A stretch of DNA of 64,000 bases, taken from NCBI GenBank assembly GCA_036924285.1, contig JAYKYS010000086.1, positions 1-64,000 of the forward strand. The letters run 5' to 3'. Shown here one piece after another: positions 38,697-49,657 of the stretch; within the stretch, counting starts at the first letter, position 1; every line of letters starts with the position of its first letter. This stretch comes from Asterella californica (taxonomy: Eukaryota; Streptophyta; Marchantiopsida; Marchantiales; Aytoniaceae). Under the pieces are notes generated by a model. That model was not told the DNA's origin. It did not search any database and saw nothing but the letters and a program-made list of their open reading frames with translations. Position numbers and translations under genes: made by a program.

Positions 38697-40600
38697 TCAC
38701 TGAATGAACGCATCACATGTTGGTTGCGATGATGGTGTGCTCACACTGATTGCGCTGCAAACAGTAACAGGGATGCTGATGTTGTGGTACCCGCTGGCAA
38801 CAACACGGTCACCTTCGGTAATGCAAGCATCCGGCACTTCTGGGTCCTCTAGGTCTACTACCTTCCACCCTCCCGGCGTGGTCAAAGCCTGTTGCAGAAA
38901 TGGCTTGACATCGCGTTCATTCATCCTCTCTATTGGGTTACCTTTGCCTCGCAAGATCTCCCTCATGCCTTCAGACCCTACAAGCAAAAGCACATCTACA
39001 GCTGTATAAACAGTTTATTGCTACAAATGACAAGTACATTAGCTGCATATGGGGCCCATTGCAAGTGCATTGGTGCGCTAAGACACACCTGCAAAGATAT
39101 GTCGCAAGGCCATCTTTCTCCAATGAGCAGGCCTCTTTTTGGAATTCGGATTCCCTTTTTTCTTCACACCGCCATGGTTGAGAGCCCCATTGAGCTTGAG
39201 CTTGCTGGAGTGAGCATGTCCCCTTGCCATGCTTGCCATGGGAGTAAACGTGCTGTTCTCCATTGGGATAGCCCTCAAAGTATCATCCAGCTCATCTTGA
39301 TTGTACGCATCGGCGTTGTGCTCTGTTCTTGTATAACAATTACTCGGGGTCTGTAGACCTTGATGGAAAGAATGGCAACCTTTCTTAGGTGTTAATCCAT
39401 GATGGACCAACACCTCAACCTACGTTTCACAAAAGAGGACATGATGATGAACAACCATGGCAAGCACTTGTGAAACCATAAGGATGCTTGCCATGCATAT
39501 CAACTTGATCGGTGTATCTTACCGCTGCATTTGCTGCTTCAAAGCAAACATCAACCTCAAGCTTGAGCGTTGTGAGAGCTGAAAACCTTGATAACAAGGT
39601 ATGGGCTATCACTTGCACCAGGTCATCCTGTTCATCAAAGCCTGGTGTGCAAAGTTGCAATGGAGTCTCCCCATCAAGGATATTGGTGTTGAACTTCCCG
39701 GGATGACGTCCTTGAGGCGCCTGCATGCTAAAGCATGGCTGAAATATTAATGGAATGCATCGAAACCAATAGCTTTCACAAAGAGCTGGACTCGTGTCTG
39801 TATATGTTGTAAGGGAGCACTACATGTTGAGCAAACAATCGCACACAGGTTGAATGCAGTCTTGAGCCAACTTGCAAGACTTCAATTGAAGTCTAAGCAA
39901 TACCAGTACTTGCACCTCGGAAGCATTGACTCCCACTACGTTGCCCCTCAACAGGACTCCCGTGCAATCTTCAGAGCAATGCAACGCCTCGAGGCCCAGA
40001 TCTGGCTTTGTTTCATCATCCCACGTTGGCTCATGCTCAGTGCCAAAGAGGAAATGGGAGCAAATTTCACCAGCATCGGTTCTCGAGCTCGTCGTGTCCG
40101 GCCAACACGTACACGACGGGTCCCAACGACGCTCTGCAGTTTCGGTGTTTTGCTTGCAAGCCTGTGTATCTGCCTGCACCATGACAGTGGCAGCTTGACT
40201 TCGGCACAATACCCGCGCAAGTGATGCATCTCGAGTTGCAGATCTGCAGCTGTCTTGTGTCCGCAATAAGAGGAGCTGCACTACCAGGCATATCACAATA
40301 GGCAAATACAGAGTTTGCAGCCGTGACGGCCAAGACGGACGTACCATCGGCCGTCCGCACAAGCGGATGGAAGAGATGTTTGGACCTTTGAATTTGGCCA
40401 AAGAGACCTGGCAATAGGCTGCCGCAAGCTTGTTGTCTCGGCAGCAGGGATACGCACACGCGGCCAAGATCGGGGTGCTGCCATGAGTGCAGCCAGCAGA
40501 TTGTCGAAGCTGCGCCCGCCTGTTCGCATTTGAAGCAAAATTTGGCATCTTTGGCGTGGTGCTTGACTAATAAGGCGGACTCAACCCGCAACATTGACAA
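38697..40600 (-). CDS. Unrecognised minus-strand gene, multi-exon or frame-disrupted
   Basis: I do not recognise the product. Coding-like stretches on the minus strand run from MSMLRVESALLVKHHAKDAK (start at 40600) through LVRTADGTSVLAVTAANSVF near 40300. They continue through a long open stretch to 39820 (GEICSHFLFGTEHEPTWDDE), then TPLQLCTPGFDEQDDLVQVI (39.5-39.7 kb), NPNSKKRPAHWRKMA (39.1 kb) and a last exon, 38697-38993, with LLLVGSEGMREILRGKGNPI and a TGA. The three frames alternate, so either there are several introns or the sequence has indels like those in neighbouring genes. Composition is protein-like rather than random, with a Cys pair near the start (CFKCEQ). It could be a domesticated mobile-element protein or a lineage-specific gene. 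Exon borders other than the last are not defined. Confidence 0.35.
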
Positions 40601-41101
40601 ACCCTGCCTTGTTGTCTACGGGATGTAATGAACGTTTTGACATCATTTTAGGGCACGCAACGTAAGTGTCCACGTGACATCCGGAAATTTGACAAATTTC
40701 GGATCTGCCGCCGTTTTTGATAGCGGCGGCCAGTCTAATTTTGTATAATTTTTTCTAGTACTTTAGGCTTGCGAGTAGCTTCTTGGTCCCTTCCGAAGTA
40801 GGAATATTCCTTTTCGGTTGAGGTTTTTGGGGGACACATTTTACAGAAGGCCTTTTCTCAGATTCAAGACAATCACTCTCCTAGGAGCCCTTTTTCTCTC
40901 AGTCACATGAGGCGTCACTTTTTAGGTAAGGCCTTATGCCATAAGGCCATTGGACCAATTCTTGCAAGATATATGGCTGTCCAAGTGAATTGACACATTC
41001 TGCTTGACTTAATACACTTTATATTGTGTTGTCCATGCCTTCTTGTGTAAGTTAAGGTCAGCTTGGGGTGCCTATGCTGCAACCCTGTGAAACAGATTCC
41101 T

Positions 41102-41135
<34 letters not shown>

Positions 41136-41560
41136 GATTGATTGATTGTGAAACAGATTTCCTTTGCCAAATTGGCTGGAATCAATGTCCTATTCTTCTT
41201 CAACTTGAAGGTGACAATGGAAGGTGTTGACATAACGTTATGCTAGGCCAATAACCACATAATATTATTCAATTTGGAAACAGAAGTATGTTGGAACATA
41301 ATTGCGCTTAGTGTAGTAAATGCCAACTGTTGGCATTAATGTGAAGCAACACGAACCTTGAAGTTCTTAGCCCGAGGACGCGAATTACAATAGGACGTGA
41401 ATTACGGTATGGACGCGAGTTACGGTATGGAAGCGAATTGCAATTGGGGATAAACTCGTTCGGTCTGGCAAGTGTAAGCATGTGTAAGCGTAGCGCAAGG
41501 TATTGCAAGTATTACTAAGTGCTGCATTAGGCTGTACTGTACTAGTGGAGTTTGTGATTG
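40601..41560. other. Non-coding stretch with tetranucleotide palindrome
   Basis: No gene supported. Contains the TCAA/TTGA repeat at 41103-41148 and an imperfect repeat of about 20 bp (GACGCGAATTACAAT-like units) at 41375-41445 just upstream of the LTR element. Confidence 0.5.
41103..41148. repeat. (TCAA)n running into (TTGA)n, self-complementary
   Basis: About eight TCAA units are followed directly by ATTGATTGATTG, so the tract can fold on itself. It is flanked on both sides by the direct repeat GTGAAACAGATT plus CCTTT (about 41089 and 41149). Confidence 0.85.
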
Positions 41561-41718
41561 TGTAACGCCGGATTGCCGTTACTGTTGATAAGACTACATT
41601 ATGTAGCTGATCTGGCTATAGCACGTGTCCTGTGTCAAGGCCTAAGATCTTGCTCCAAACATACTGAGGTGTTATCTCAACACCACCGCTTCGCGGGTAA
41701 TGCTGTAAGTTGCTACAA
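41561..41718 (+). repeat. Left LTR
   Basis: 158-bp direct repeat of the gag-only element. Begins TGTAAC and ends CTACAA; nearly identical to the right copy. Confidence 0.85.
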
Positions 41719-41731
41719 TGGTTTCGGAGCC
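41719..41731 (+). promoter_or_regulatory. Primer binding site (initiator tRNA-Met type)
   Basis: TGGTTTCGGAGCC lies immediately inside the left LTR. It differs in two positions from the TGGTATCAGAGCC type common in plant copia elements. Confidence 0.7.
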
Positions 41732-41816
41732 AGGTTTTGATTGTAGGACCGCACAACCGTCTTGCTTCCGTTCGCAGCGTTTTCCAGACGTACTGCAGAT
41801 CTAGAGTCGGTTGGGT

Positions 41817-43056
41817 ATGCCGCTCGATCCAGCCTACTTCAAGTTCGCCGCTGAGCGGGGTCCTGTCGACCCTGAGACTATCAGAAAACTGTTGCGACCC
41901 GAGGTCTTACAAGATACTATTGACGGTTTGGTTACGTTTGGCTGTATGCAGTCAACAAATACTGGCCTGACGAGCTTGTCAACGACGAAGGAGCTTCGTC
42001 AACGCCCTGGTCGCATGGGAACAGGACTATATCCACTTCGACTGTCAGTTTCAGCCGACAGATGGGCTTCCTAAACCTTCGCAGCCTGTTACTGGCCCGT
42101 CTTTGGCTGCTACTTTGCCTGCTGCTGCGTCTGGACTCACGACTGCCGCTGAACCTGATGTGCTAGGCTTCAGGACTCTTGAGATGAAGCTTCCTGAACC
42201 GTCCGTCTTTTCGGAGGTTACTGCTGATAGTGACATCAATGACTGGCTGACTGAAGTGATGGAGAGTTGCATGCTTGGTCGGTTGGACAAAAGCAAATGG
42301 GTCATGTATGCTTCTAGCTTCCTGTCTGGCACTTCACGCGTATTGTGGCATGCTCACAAGAAAGCTGAGATGCTGACTGGTGGTGACTATACTGTGACAC
42401 TTTATGACTGCAATACTTTGTGGATTGGTGCCACCTACACCTGGACATTCCTAACAGAGTTGAGATTGCATTTGCTGAGCTTGACAATCTGAGGCAGACT
42501 GATACTGTGGCTGACTTCAAGGCAAAGTTTGATGTGCTCGTCATACGTGCAAAATTGCCTACTGCAAATCAGCTCTTTTACTGGTGTCATGGACTGAAGC
42601 CTGAGTTGCGTAGGCAAACTACTGTGGATCCTTTGACAAGCAGGCCTTACACATCCATCAAGGCTGCTCAAAGTGCTGCACAAACTTATGACTCGTGCTA
42701 TGGAGTGGGTGAGAAGGATACCGCTACTGCACATACTAATACTGCGAAAGGAGAGCAACACAAGTCACGCCGCCATAGGGATGGTGAGCGTAGAGATGGA
42801 AGGTATGAGCCTTACCCTGAATCTCGGCGCAATAATGTGGCATTTGTGACAGTACATACCACACATCACATGACTGTCCTAGGAGGAGTCAAACTTATAC
42901 TGATACTGATGACAGACGTTCCTGCTTTGTGTGTGGCAAGACTGGTCACTTTGCAAGAGACTGTCCCAACAAGACTGTTCAAGGAGCAGGCGCTGCTGCA
43001 CCTGCTGCTGCACCCGTTGCTGCACCTGCTGTGGTATCTACCCGTATTGGTCCGGA
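41817..43056 (+). pseudogene. Frame-disrupted Gag polyprotein with CCHC zinc knuckle
   Basis: The capsid-like reading starts at MPLDPAYFKFAAERGPVDPE (41817). It continues in another frame (KYWPDELVNDEG, FDCQFQPTDGLPKPS), then in EPDVLGFRTLEMKLPEPSVF with a conserved-type core (DINDWLTEVMESCML). It shifts again at about 42420 (NRVEIAFAELDNLRQTDTVA). The basic C-terminus (KSRRHRDGERRDGR) is followed, after one more shift, by the knuckle CFVCGKTGHFARDC (CX2CX4HX4C) near 42925. At least three frame changes are needed, so it is not translatable as read. Confidence 0.75.
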
Positions 43057-43214
43057 TTGGCACTATTGGCCCCGTTAACTGCCCCGGAGAATCATGTGGT
43101 GATTGGTCATTCCAAAGTACTGAAGTGGCTGTTTTATTTGTGAGTCGCACATACTGCTGGCTGTACAATTATACATGCATACTGAGTCTTACATACTGAT
43201 TTACATTGACATAC

Positions 43215-43495
43215 TGTGAGCTGAGCCAGAGTTGGCGTGGCCATATCGGCTGTGAGCCGAGGAAGATTGTGCAGGCTGTGAGCCTAGCATAGGCTTGATG
43301 AGCCTGAGTAGGCTAGACGGAATGGGTTGTGAACCCAGAGCTGAGCCAGAGTTGGCTTGGCTATGTCTGGCTGTGAGCCATGGATGAGCCTGATTAGGCT
43401 GTGCGGATGGGTTGTGAACCCAGAGCTGAGCCAGAGTTGGCTTGGCTATGTTTGGCTGTGAGCCACGGAAGACTATGTAGGCTGAGAGCCTGGAG
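43215..43495 (+). repeat. Tandem repeats in the 3' part of the LTR element
   Basis: About three copies, 80 to 120 bp apart, of a unit starting GAGCTGAGCCAGAGTTGGC and continuing GGCTGTGAGCCA, with shorter GTGAACCCAGA blocks between. They lie between the gag remnant and the polypurine tract. Confidence 0.75.
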
Positions 43496-43581
43496 CCACT
43501 TGTATGTACTGCTGTATGAAAACCTATTTACTGAAACTGCAAACTCATTGTGGGATTGAGTTCCTTTATGAGGGGGAAGTC

Positions 43582-43744
43582 TGTAACGCCGGATTACCGT
43601 TACTGTTGATAAGACTGCATTACTGATGTAGCTGATCTGGCTATAGCACGTGTCCTGTGCAAGGCCTAAGATCTTGCTCCAAACATACTGAGGTGTTATC
43701 TCAACACCCACCGCTTTGCGGGTAATGCTCTTAAGTTGTTACAA
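43582..43744 (+). repeat. Right LTR
   Basis: 163-bp direct repeat beginning TGTAAC and ending GTTACAA, so its ends are short inverted repeats (TGTAAC/GTTACA). It differs from the left LTR by a few bases, including an extra CTG-type insertion near 43622. Confidence 0.85.
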
Positions 43745-43849
43745 TAGATAGTTGGTGGTCACAGCAGAACGCCTTGGTCACATATGCATGTATAACAATT
43801 ATTTTTGAAGTAGGGTGTCATTGCAACCTTTTTGCAACTATCACCCGCA

Positions 43850-44113
43850 ATGTCGTCAATCACCGCTGCGCCCCCGCATCTTGCACCCGTCACAGACTCT
43901 TGGGTTGTGTTCAAAAAGCTCCGAGACCAAAACCAGCGGTATCTGTTTCATTTTTGGCGTCTGCCAATGTCCGCATATGCGTTACCTGGCGGGATTAATA
44001 GCCTGCACATTCTCCGTCTTGCTGTCTTTGCAGGCTCTGAAGGTTACCGACTGGTGTCACGGCAACTCACGCATCAGACGGTGCACGTTAACGTTCGAAG
44101 TACGGCAATTTAA
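43850..44113 (+). CDS. Small hypothetical protein, 87 residues
   Basis: An uninterrupted frame starts MSSITAAPPHLAPVTDSW, then VVFKKLRDQNQRYLFHFWRL and ends with RSTAI. It begins just downstream of the right LTR. The composition is protein-like, but I recognise no family and see no membrane anchor or catalytic motif. A strong acceptor-like CTGTCTTTGCAG at 44023-44034 lies inside the frame, so the real product may be spliced differently. Low confidence. Confidence 0.3.
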   Translation: MSSITAAPPHLAPVTDSWVVFKKLRDQNQRYLFHFWRLPMSAYALPGGINSLHILRLAVFAGSEGYRLVSRQLTHQTVHVNVRSTAI

Positions 44114-44571
44114 CGTCGAAAGCAATGGCGCCTGATGCAAAGCTCGAAGGACGGTCCTGCAGAGCCCCTTTATTTAAAGTGATTTCTTGGGAGGCATCTG
44201 CTGCAAGACAGATCTCGCAAGTACGTGTGTTGTGTATGCTGCATGTCAGCCTAGCTTTGAGCAACAGTTTGAGCAGCACTTTAAGCTGTGAAACAAATAG
44301 CAGTATACAGTGACGTACCCCATCATGCTTTGAAACCCTTCATTCAGCTTGAGCTTGTTGAGAATCGCTGAGTGTATAATCATCAAGCCCCAGAAGTTGT
44401 TGCACAGCATGCATCGATTAGGAAGGGCGCTGTGGTATGTGATTTGTAATTGCTTGAGTCTATGGGCAGCATGTCTGGTGTATCACATGTCTCCCTGAAA
44501 CTCCCTGCTAAGGCAGTACAAACATGGGAGCAGAGGATTTGCACCACTCCTAGCTGTTAGATGATGGTCAA

Positions 44572-44775
44572 GTAGATTGTGAGATTGGAAAGAGTCTTGC
44601 ACATGAAGACGGCAAGACTGGGTCATACTACGTGCAGTGGAAGGGCTTTCCTCCACAAGAAATTTGAGTGGCTGACTCATCATGAGCTTGAGAATGATAT
44701 TGGCGTTGTTCAACATTACCATGATAAGCTGAGCAATAGGGAAAGACCAGCTGCAAGGCTGGCAGGCATGATGCT
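44572..44775 (+). pseudogene. Decayed chromodomain fragment
   Basis: The frame EIGKSLAHEDGKTGSYYVQW followed by KGFPPQE matches the aromatic-cage strand and WKG turn of chromodomains. A one-base shift is then needed to read FEWLTHHELENDIGVVQHYH, the expected C-terminal helix. No histone-tail partner domain lies nearby. The simplest source is the integrase tail of a chromovirus (Ty3/gypsy) element, now degraded. Confidence 0.5.
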
Positions 44776-46111
44776 GGTGCAGCTCAAGGTGACAATGCAG
44801 GTTTTTGGGACAACACAGGCAGTCAAGATGCAGCTGTTGGAAGCCAAAACGTGGCAGAGAGCGCCCAAGGAAGATTGGCAACACAAAGCGCAGTAGAGAT
44901 TCGTTTAGAAGCAACATAAATAAGTGTTGTGCAGCTTGCACTGAATGTGCGATCAGCATCAGCTGGCGGTGTTCACAGCTGGTCTGTCTGATGTGTGTGT
45001 GTGCAAAGCTGTATGTGTGCATGCCAATGTAATGTGATGATAGTTGAGCAAAGACATTGGATCTTGATTGATTGACGAATGAATCAGTTTGTGAGTGATA
45101 GGTGTGTATGCGGTGACCATTGTGTGTGTTGTGGTATTGTGCTGCGGTACTTGTGATGGGACAGTACCATGTCGGTGTATGTCCCAGCAGTACTATGCAA
45201 GGCTTGTATGTATCATCAACAGAAACAGTGATGCTTACAAACGGGGGAGTGTAGCATGCGCACAGGTTGTGATGTAAGGATAGCTAGACTTCAGTAGCTA
45301 TTGGCAGTAATCTGTAATTGTCAGTACTTAGCAAGTAGCTAAAGTTCTTGTCGGCAGCAATCTGTATTTCTCAGTAGTTAGCCTAGCTACTAAGGGTTCT
45401 TGCCGGGTGCATAGCATCGCAGCCAACCAGACACAGACACATCTCAGCATTGTGCTCTGGTTTGTGCCTTACAGCATCAGCTCGATACACCTCTTGGCAG
45501 TATCTGTTGTTTTGCTCTTACTACCGTTACCCCAGAGCTTTTGAATCTGAACTGGGTCTGATGCAGAAGTAGCTGAAGTTTCATTCGTATATGCTGTGGT
45601 GAGTCCTACCCTTGTTTGATTCTACGGTAGATAGTCCAGACATTTTGCACTGATATAAGAGAATAGCAGGCTTATCTAGCATCACTCTAAGTCATTTTGG
45701 AATTCGTAGCAACATGGTGGATTGCGGAAACACGTGGACAGCTTATATGCATAGCATGTAATTCACAGGACTCATGCATGATTGTAAATGATGATTGCAC
45801 CACAAGGTGGCTGCAGTACAGTGCATTAGTGAGTCACTCACTAATGCACTGGTCCATTCTGCAGACACCTGGCATACGCATAGCCTGCGTCCCAATGTCA
45901 TAACCAGATTCAAGACTTGCTTGACAGCATGCCCACACCACATGGGCTGCTATTAACTTCTAGCCATTTTAGTAGGGTGATAAAAGCAATTTATAGTGCT
46001 GCCATGCAGCTTTCGTTTGCACGGCCTTGTGCAGAACAACAGTGACAAGGGTCCGAACAGGCACTCGCTTCTATATTAAGCACTCAAACAACAGTGGAAA
46101 TATGCTGTTGC

Positions 46112-49100
46112 TTATTTTTGCAAGATTTTCTGTAATACTACAGGACATGGGCCCAGTTTGCTGGTCCCTGCAATCCTCAGCCACTGCTGTGTAGCCAGCT
46201 GTTTCGCTGTCAGCCGCTGAGCTACATCTGCATGCAGCATGCCTGACAGGAGCTCTGCTACATGGCCATACTGGTCACAACCATTCTCCCTCTCATTGCT
46301 GAAGTCTGCAGCTTTTTGCATTGCCAGAAGCTGCCATGGCTGGCTGCATTCTGCCTCAGACACTCGCCGGTTGTCTGGGCTTGTCGCAGTGCTCCTTGTA
46401 GGCTGGGTTGCGGTGGGCCTACGACAAGAATGGACACACAAAAGGATCAGCTAAGCCTTTGCTGGAGCAGCGGCTTGTGCTGACTGTCAGACATATTGCT
46501 GGCTCTTAAGACTGCAAAAATCTGTGTTGCTGCTGAAGTGAATGCCGTTCAATGCCAGCCAAATTGTCTATCGCCATCACTTTGCTCCCTAGACTTGCAT
46601 TGCTGCTGCAAGTTGATGGTTGCCACTGCAGTGGTTTCAAGCGACCTATGCACTACTTTCAGACTCAAACAACTGTGCCTTGAGAGCACTGACAAAGAAA
46701 GCAACACTTGCCAGAGCCAAGCAAGACTGGTTGACAGCAGTCCGCATGAAAAACATGAGGACACTTACCCAGTCTGCCTGTTGCTGCTGAACGCTGGCTT
46801 GGATGCCTCGTAACCTGTCTGCACCTACTAGCCCACCCAGTTGCCGATAGTCAGGCTCAAAAGGTACCTGCACATGCCAAGTCTTTGTACTCCTTGCATA
46901 TGCTGCAGAATGCAAGTATTCAAGGAGCAAATTACAGGAGAAGCTGGGCTATGGCTTGCCTGGGTTAGACACACATGAGGCGCTGAACCTGTATGAAAGC
47001 TACAATGTATCAAAGCCGAGTCTGAAAATTGCCAAGCCGATGTGAAGGTCAATACTCTGCAGTAAGGAAATCATGGAGCACGTCCTTCAGTTGCTTGCAC
47101 TGACAAGGCTGGGGTTAGCCTGCTTGCACTGACAAGGCCGGGGTTGCACTGACAAGGCTGCAGTTAAGCATAAGCAAGCAAGTTGTGGGAGTGAGAGTGG
47201 GGTTTAGGGAAGGGCGCCCACTGAGGTCCAGGGACAGTACATGCCAGCATCTGGAACAGCACAACTCCCAAGCTCCACACATCGTTGGCAGCATCATCCA
47301 TGACTGGCGCTGGCAGGTGGTGATGGCCGCTATCAGCTGGGGCGAGCTGTACTCTGGCGTGCAGTACTCATTCAACAGGTGTCCTGCGTGCAACCATATC
47401 TGTATGAAGCCAGGAAAAAACAAACAAGCTGCAACGGGGAACCACATGATCACAATGTGAGCATTGTCAGCGTGAATTGTGGCTAGCAGACAGAGTTCTG
47501 TGGTTGCACTTTTTGCTGCTTGAGAACATGTGAAAGGCCTGTAGAAGCATTTCAATGACACTTGGATATGGTGCTGCTGCTGATTTTGACGGGATATGTT
47601 TTACAGAATCTGATGTGCCTCTCAGCATGCTTGCAACCCCAAGACACACTCATGGTCTCTTTGTCTTCTACCAGCATGGGCTTGCAGACTTAGGTTTGCA
47701 GACTTGGAGTCGCACAGGAGTTGTGAAATTGATGAACTTGCTCACCTTCGTCATGCGCCTGCTGTTGGCCCAGTCAATGAGGTGTATCTTGAGTCCAGGC
47801 ACACCCTCCCAGCCAGACACCATGACATTGCCAGCCTTGAGATCCCTGTGGCTGTGCTGCTCATGCACATCATCCAACGCCTGCAGAACCACAGTCATGA
47901 TGCACACACTGACCAGAATTTCAGAGGGCATGTCTGTGTGACATCCACTGAATCAGGTGCCTGTCCATTTTTGATTTTAGGTAAGCGTTTATACAGAAGC
48001 AGTGTACAGCTATCCCAAGGCAGTAGACTGTTATACTGAAAAATCTGCTCTCAATTGAGGAGATGCCATTGCCCATGGTTCTTCAGGGATTTGAGGTCCG
48101 ACCTGTAAAGCCTCTAACACAGCCTGGTTGCTAACATCAACCTCTTGTGATTATTTGGGTGCATCAATTGGCCCTACTGGAAGACATTTGGAGACCACAG
48201 ACTACAAAACATTGATCAAGCGTTGCTGTCATGATCACTGTTTGCTAGCAGACATGACAGTGCCTGCTTGCTCCTGATAAGCTATGTAGAAATTGTCAGA
48301 ACAGGCAATATGAATGTCAGGTACATGCGGGCTTCAAGCTGAACGACGCGAGTTGACAAAGGCTGACGCACCTGGACTAGAAGGTGCATGGCATGCATGC
48401 TGAAGTTCCACATCCACTGCCTGACCTCTGTCAGCTGCTGTGGGGACTTCAGCTTGCCCATGGCTTTCCTTACCTTGTAGCAGAAGTCATCCAGATTGGT
48501 CCCTGGCAATAGCCTGCAAGCCACAAGCACACACATACAGACATGCATGCCTTGCTGCAGGTAAAGAGTTACTCTAGCCGTGTGTGTAATCTTCCAGAAG
48601 AGTGAGAGAAGTCAGCATAACAGTGGCATTGTGCAGCAGAGCACACGCAGAGACGCTGCAACACAAGCCAAAAGGCCGCAGCTGAGGGGCACACAACAGC
48701 TGACAGCAGTATTGCAGACAAACATGCCTACATTGTGGCAGAGGTGCGTTGCTAGGCAGTGAAGCTGGCTTCATGAGGAACAAGCTAGTAGGGCAGGAAG
48801 TCAAGCAAGCAGTGCAGCAGCCGTTCAACCTCTTGCCTGCTGAAGCTGTGCCTACTATACCACAGGGGAACATGTCTCATCACTGGGAACAGTGACATGC
48901 ATGCAGTCAAAGTACAGAGCAAGCAGTAGGTTACAGCTTACTCCGTCAGAACATAGGCCCTTCGATGCCACTGCTGACTTTCTGGATCTGTGTAATACCC
49001 ATGAAGGTTGGCACGTACTCCTTCCCACTCAAGCTAGCCAGAACTTGGCCTTCATGCTCAGCCAACTGTGCATTGTCACCCTGCTCCACATTCATTGCCT

Positions 49101-49657
49101 TCACTGCCACGTGCGTCACATGGCTGAAATCAGCAGCAGGTGACCCAATGTTGAGGGCTGGTCGAGGCTACTGGCGCATGAGCTTGTCCCCTTCTCAGCC
49201 CTGCATGGTTGCTTCAAGATTGTTGTAGTGGAGATGACATTATGGTGAGTAAACCTTCCGGGTGAGCAGCCACCGCAGGCAATCTGGGCAAAGGGCTCAG
49301 TAGCGCAGTCTGTGTGTGAGGCTGGTGACCATGAGCTCCTGACGGCTTCCAGGTGAGATGCTGCAGAAAAGTTGTTGTAGTATGTTACTGATCCCCACTT
49401 TGAAGTAAGATGGCAGCCGCATATGCAAGTCATTGTGCAGCAGAACCTGACCTGTATACTGTGCCAGTGCCCCCTGCAGACAGCTTCCTAAGACTCCGGT
49501 CTTTCTTCCATCTGACTTCAGAGCAGAAGGGAGCTGCTTCGTATCCCTCACCCACATTGGGGCCAGCAGGAGCCTTGGGTCCAGCAGGTGGGCCCAAGGG
49601 ACTGAGAGGCCATAGAGGAAGCATGCAACCTTCACAGACTCCTGTGTATGTGGTCAA
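46112..49657 (-). CDS. Serine/threonine protein kinase with DWA in place of DFG
   Basis: Kinase domain spread over about eight exons on the minus strand. The proposed start at 49657 leads into the glycine loop LSAGGTGTVYR (near 49450-49490). The ATP-anchoring Lys is in HVAVKAMNVEQG (49.1 kb), followed by YVPTFMGI. An exon near 48.4 kb adds GTNLDDFCYKVRKAMGKL. The catalytic loop is HRDLKAGNVMV (about 47.84 kb). The metal-binding motif reads LIDWANSRR (about 47.77 kb): the Asp is kept but DFG has become DWA. The activation segment and APE-like region (CTPEYSSPQL, 47.35 kb) and DDAANDVWSLGVVLFQML (47.27 kb) follow. The C-lobe ends ADVAQRLTAKQLATQQWLR, with stop TAA at 46112-46114. Between YSSPQLIAA and PVMDDAAND the frame slips by one base at GG 47325-47326. 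Substrate and pathway are unknown. Confidence 0.7.

Larger units (their letters stand above)
41561..43744 (+). mobile_element. Gag-only LTR retrotransposon (non-autonomous)
   Basis: Two direct repeats of about 160 bp (41561-41718 and 43582-43744) start TGTAACGCCGGATT and end TACAA. Directly after the left repeat comes TGGTTTCGGAGCC (41719-41731), close to the initiator-Met-tRNA primer binding site of copia-type elements. Just before the right repeat lies the purine run AGGGGGAAG (43571-43579), a polypurine tract. The interior encodes a Gag-like protein with a CCHC zinc knuckle but no protease, reverse transcriptase, RNase H or integrase. Size of 2.2 kb fits a TRIM/gag-only element that would need enzymes from an autonomous relative. 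No clear target-site duplication is visible at the outer edges. The two LTRs differ by small indels and substitutions, so the copy is not very recent. Confidence 0.85.
43745..46111. other. Mostly non-coding stretch with retroelement debris
   Basis: Holds the small hypothetical frame at 43850-44113 and a decayed chromodomain at 44572-44775. An imperfect tandem duplication lies at about 45282-45410 (TAGCTA..CAGTAATCTGTA-type units). Nothing else is supported. Confidence 0.5.

Noticed and set aside
44483..45022. 179-residue minus-strand open frame
   Set aside because: Antisense to the chromodomain fragment; no splice signals, start context or family resemblance.
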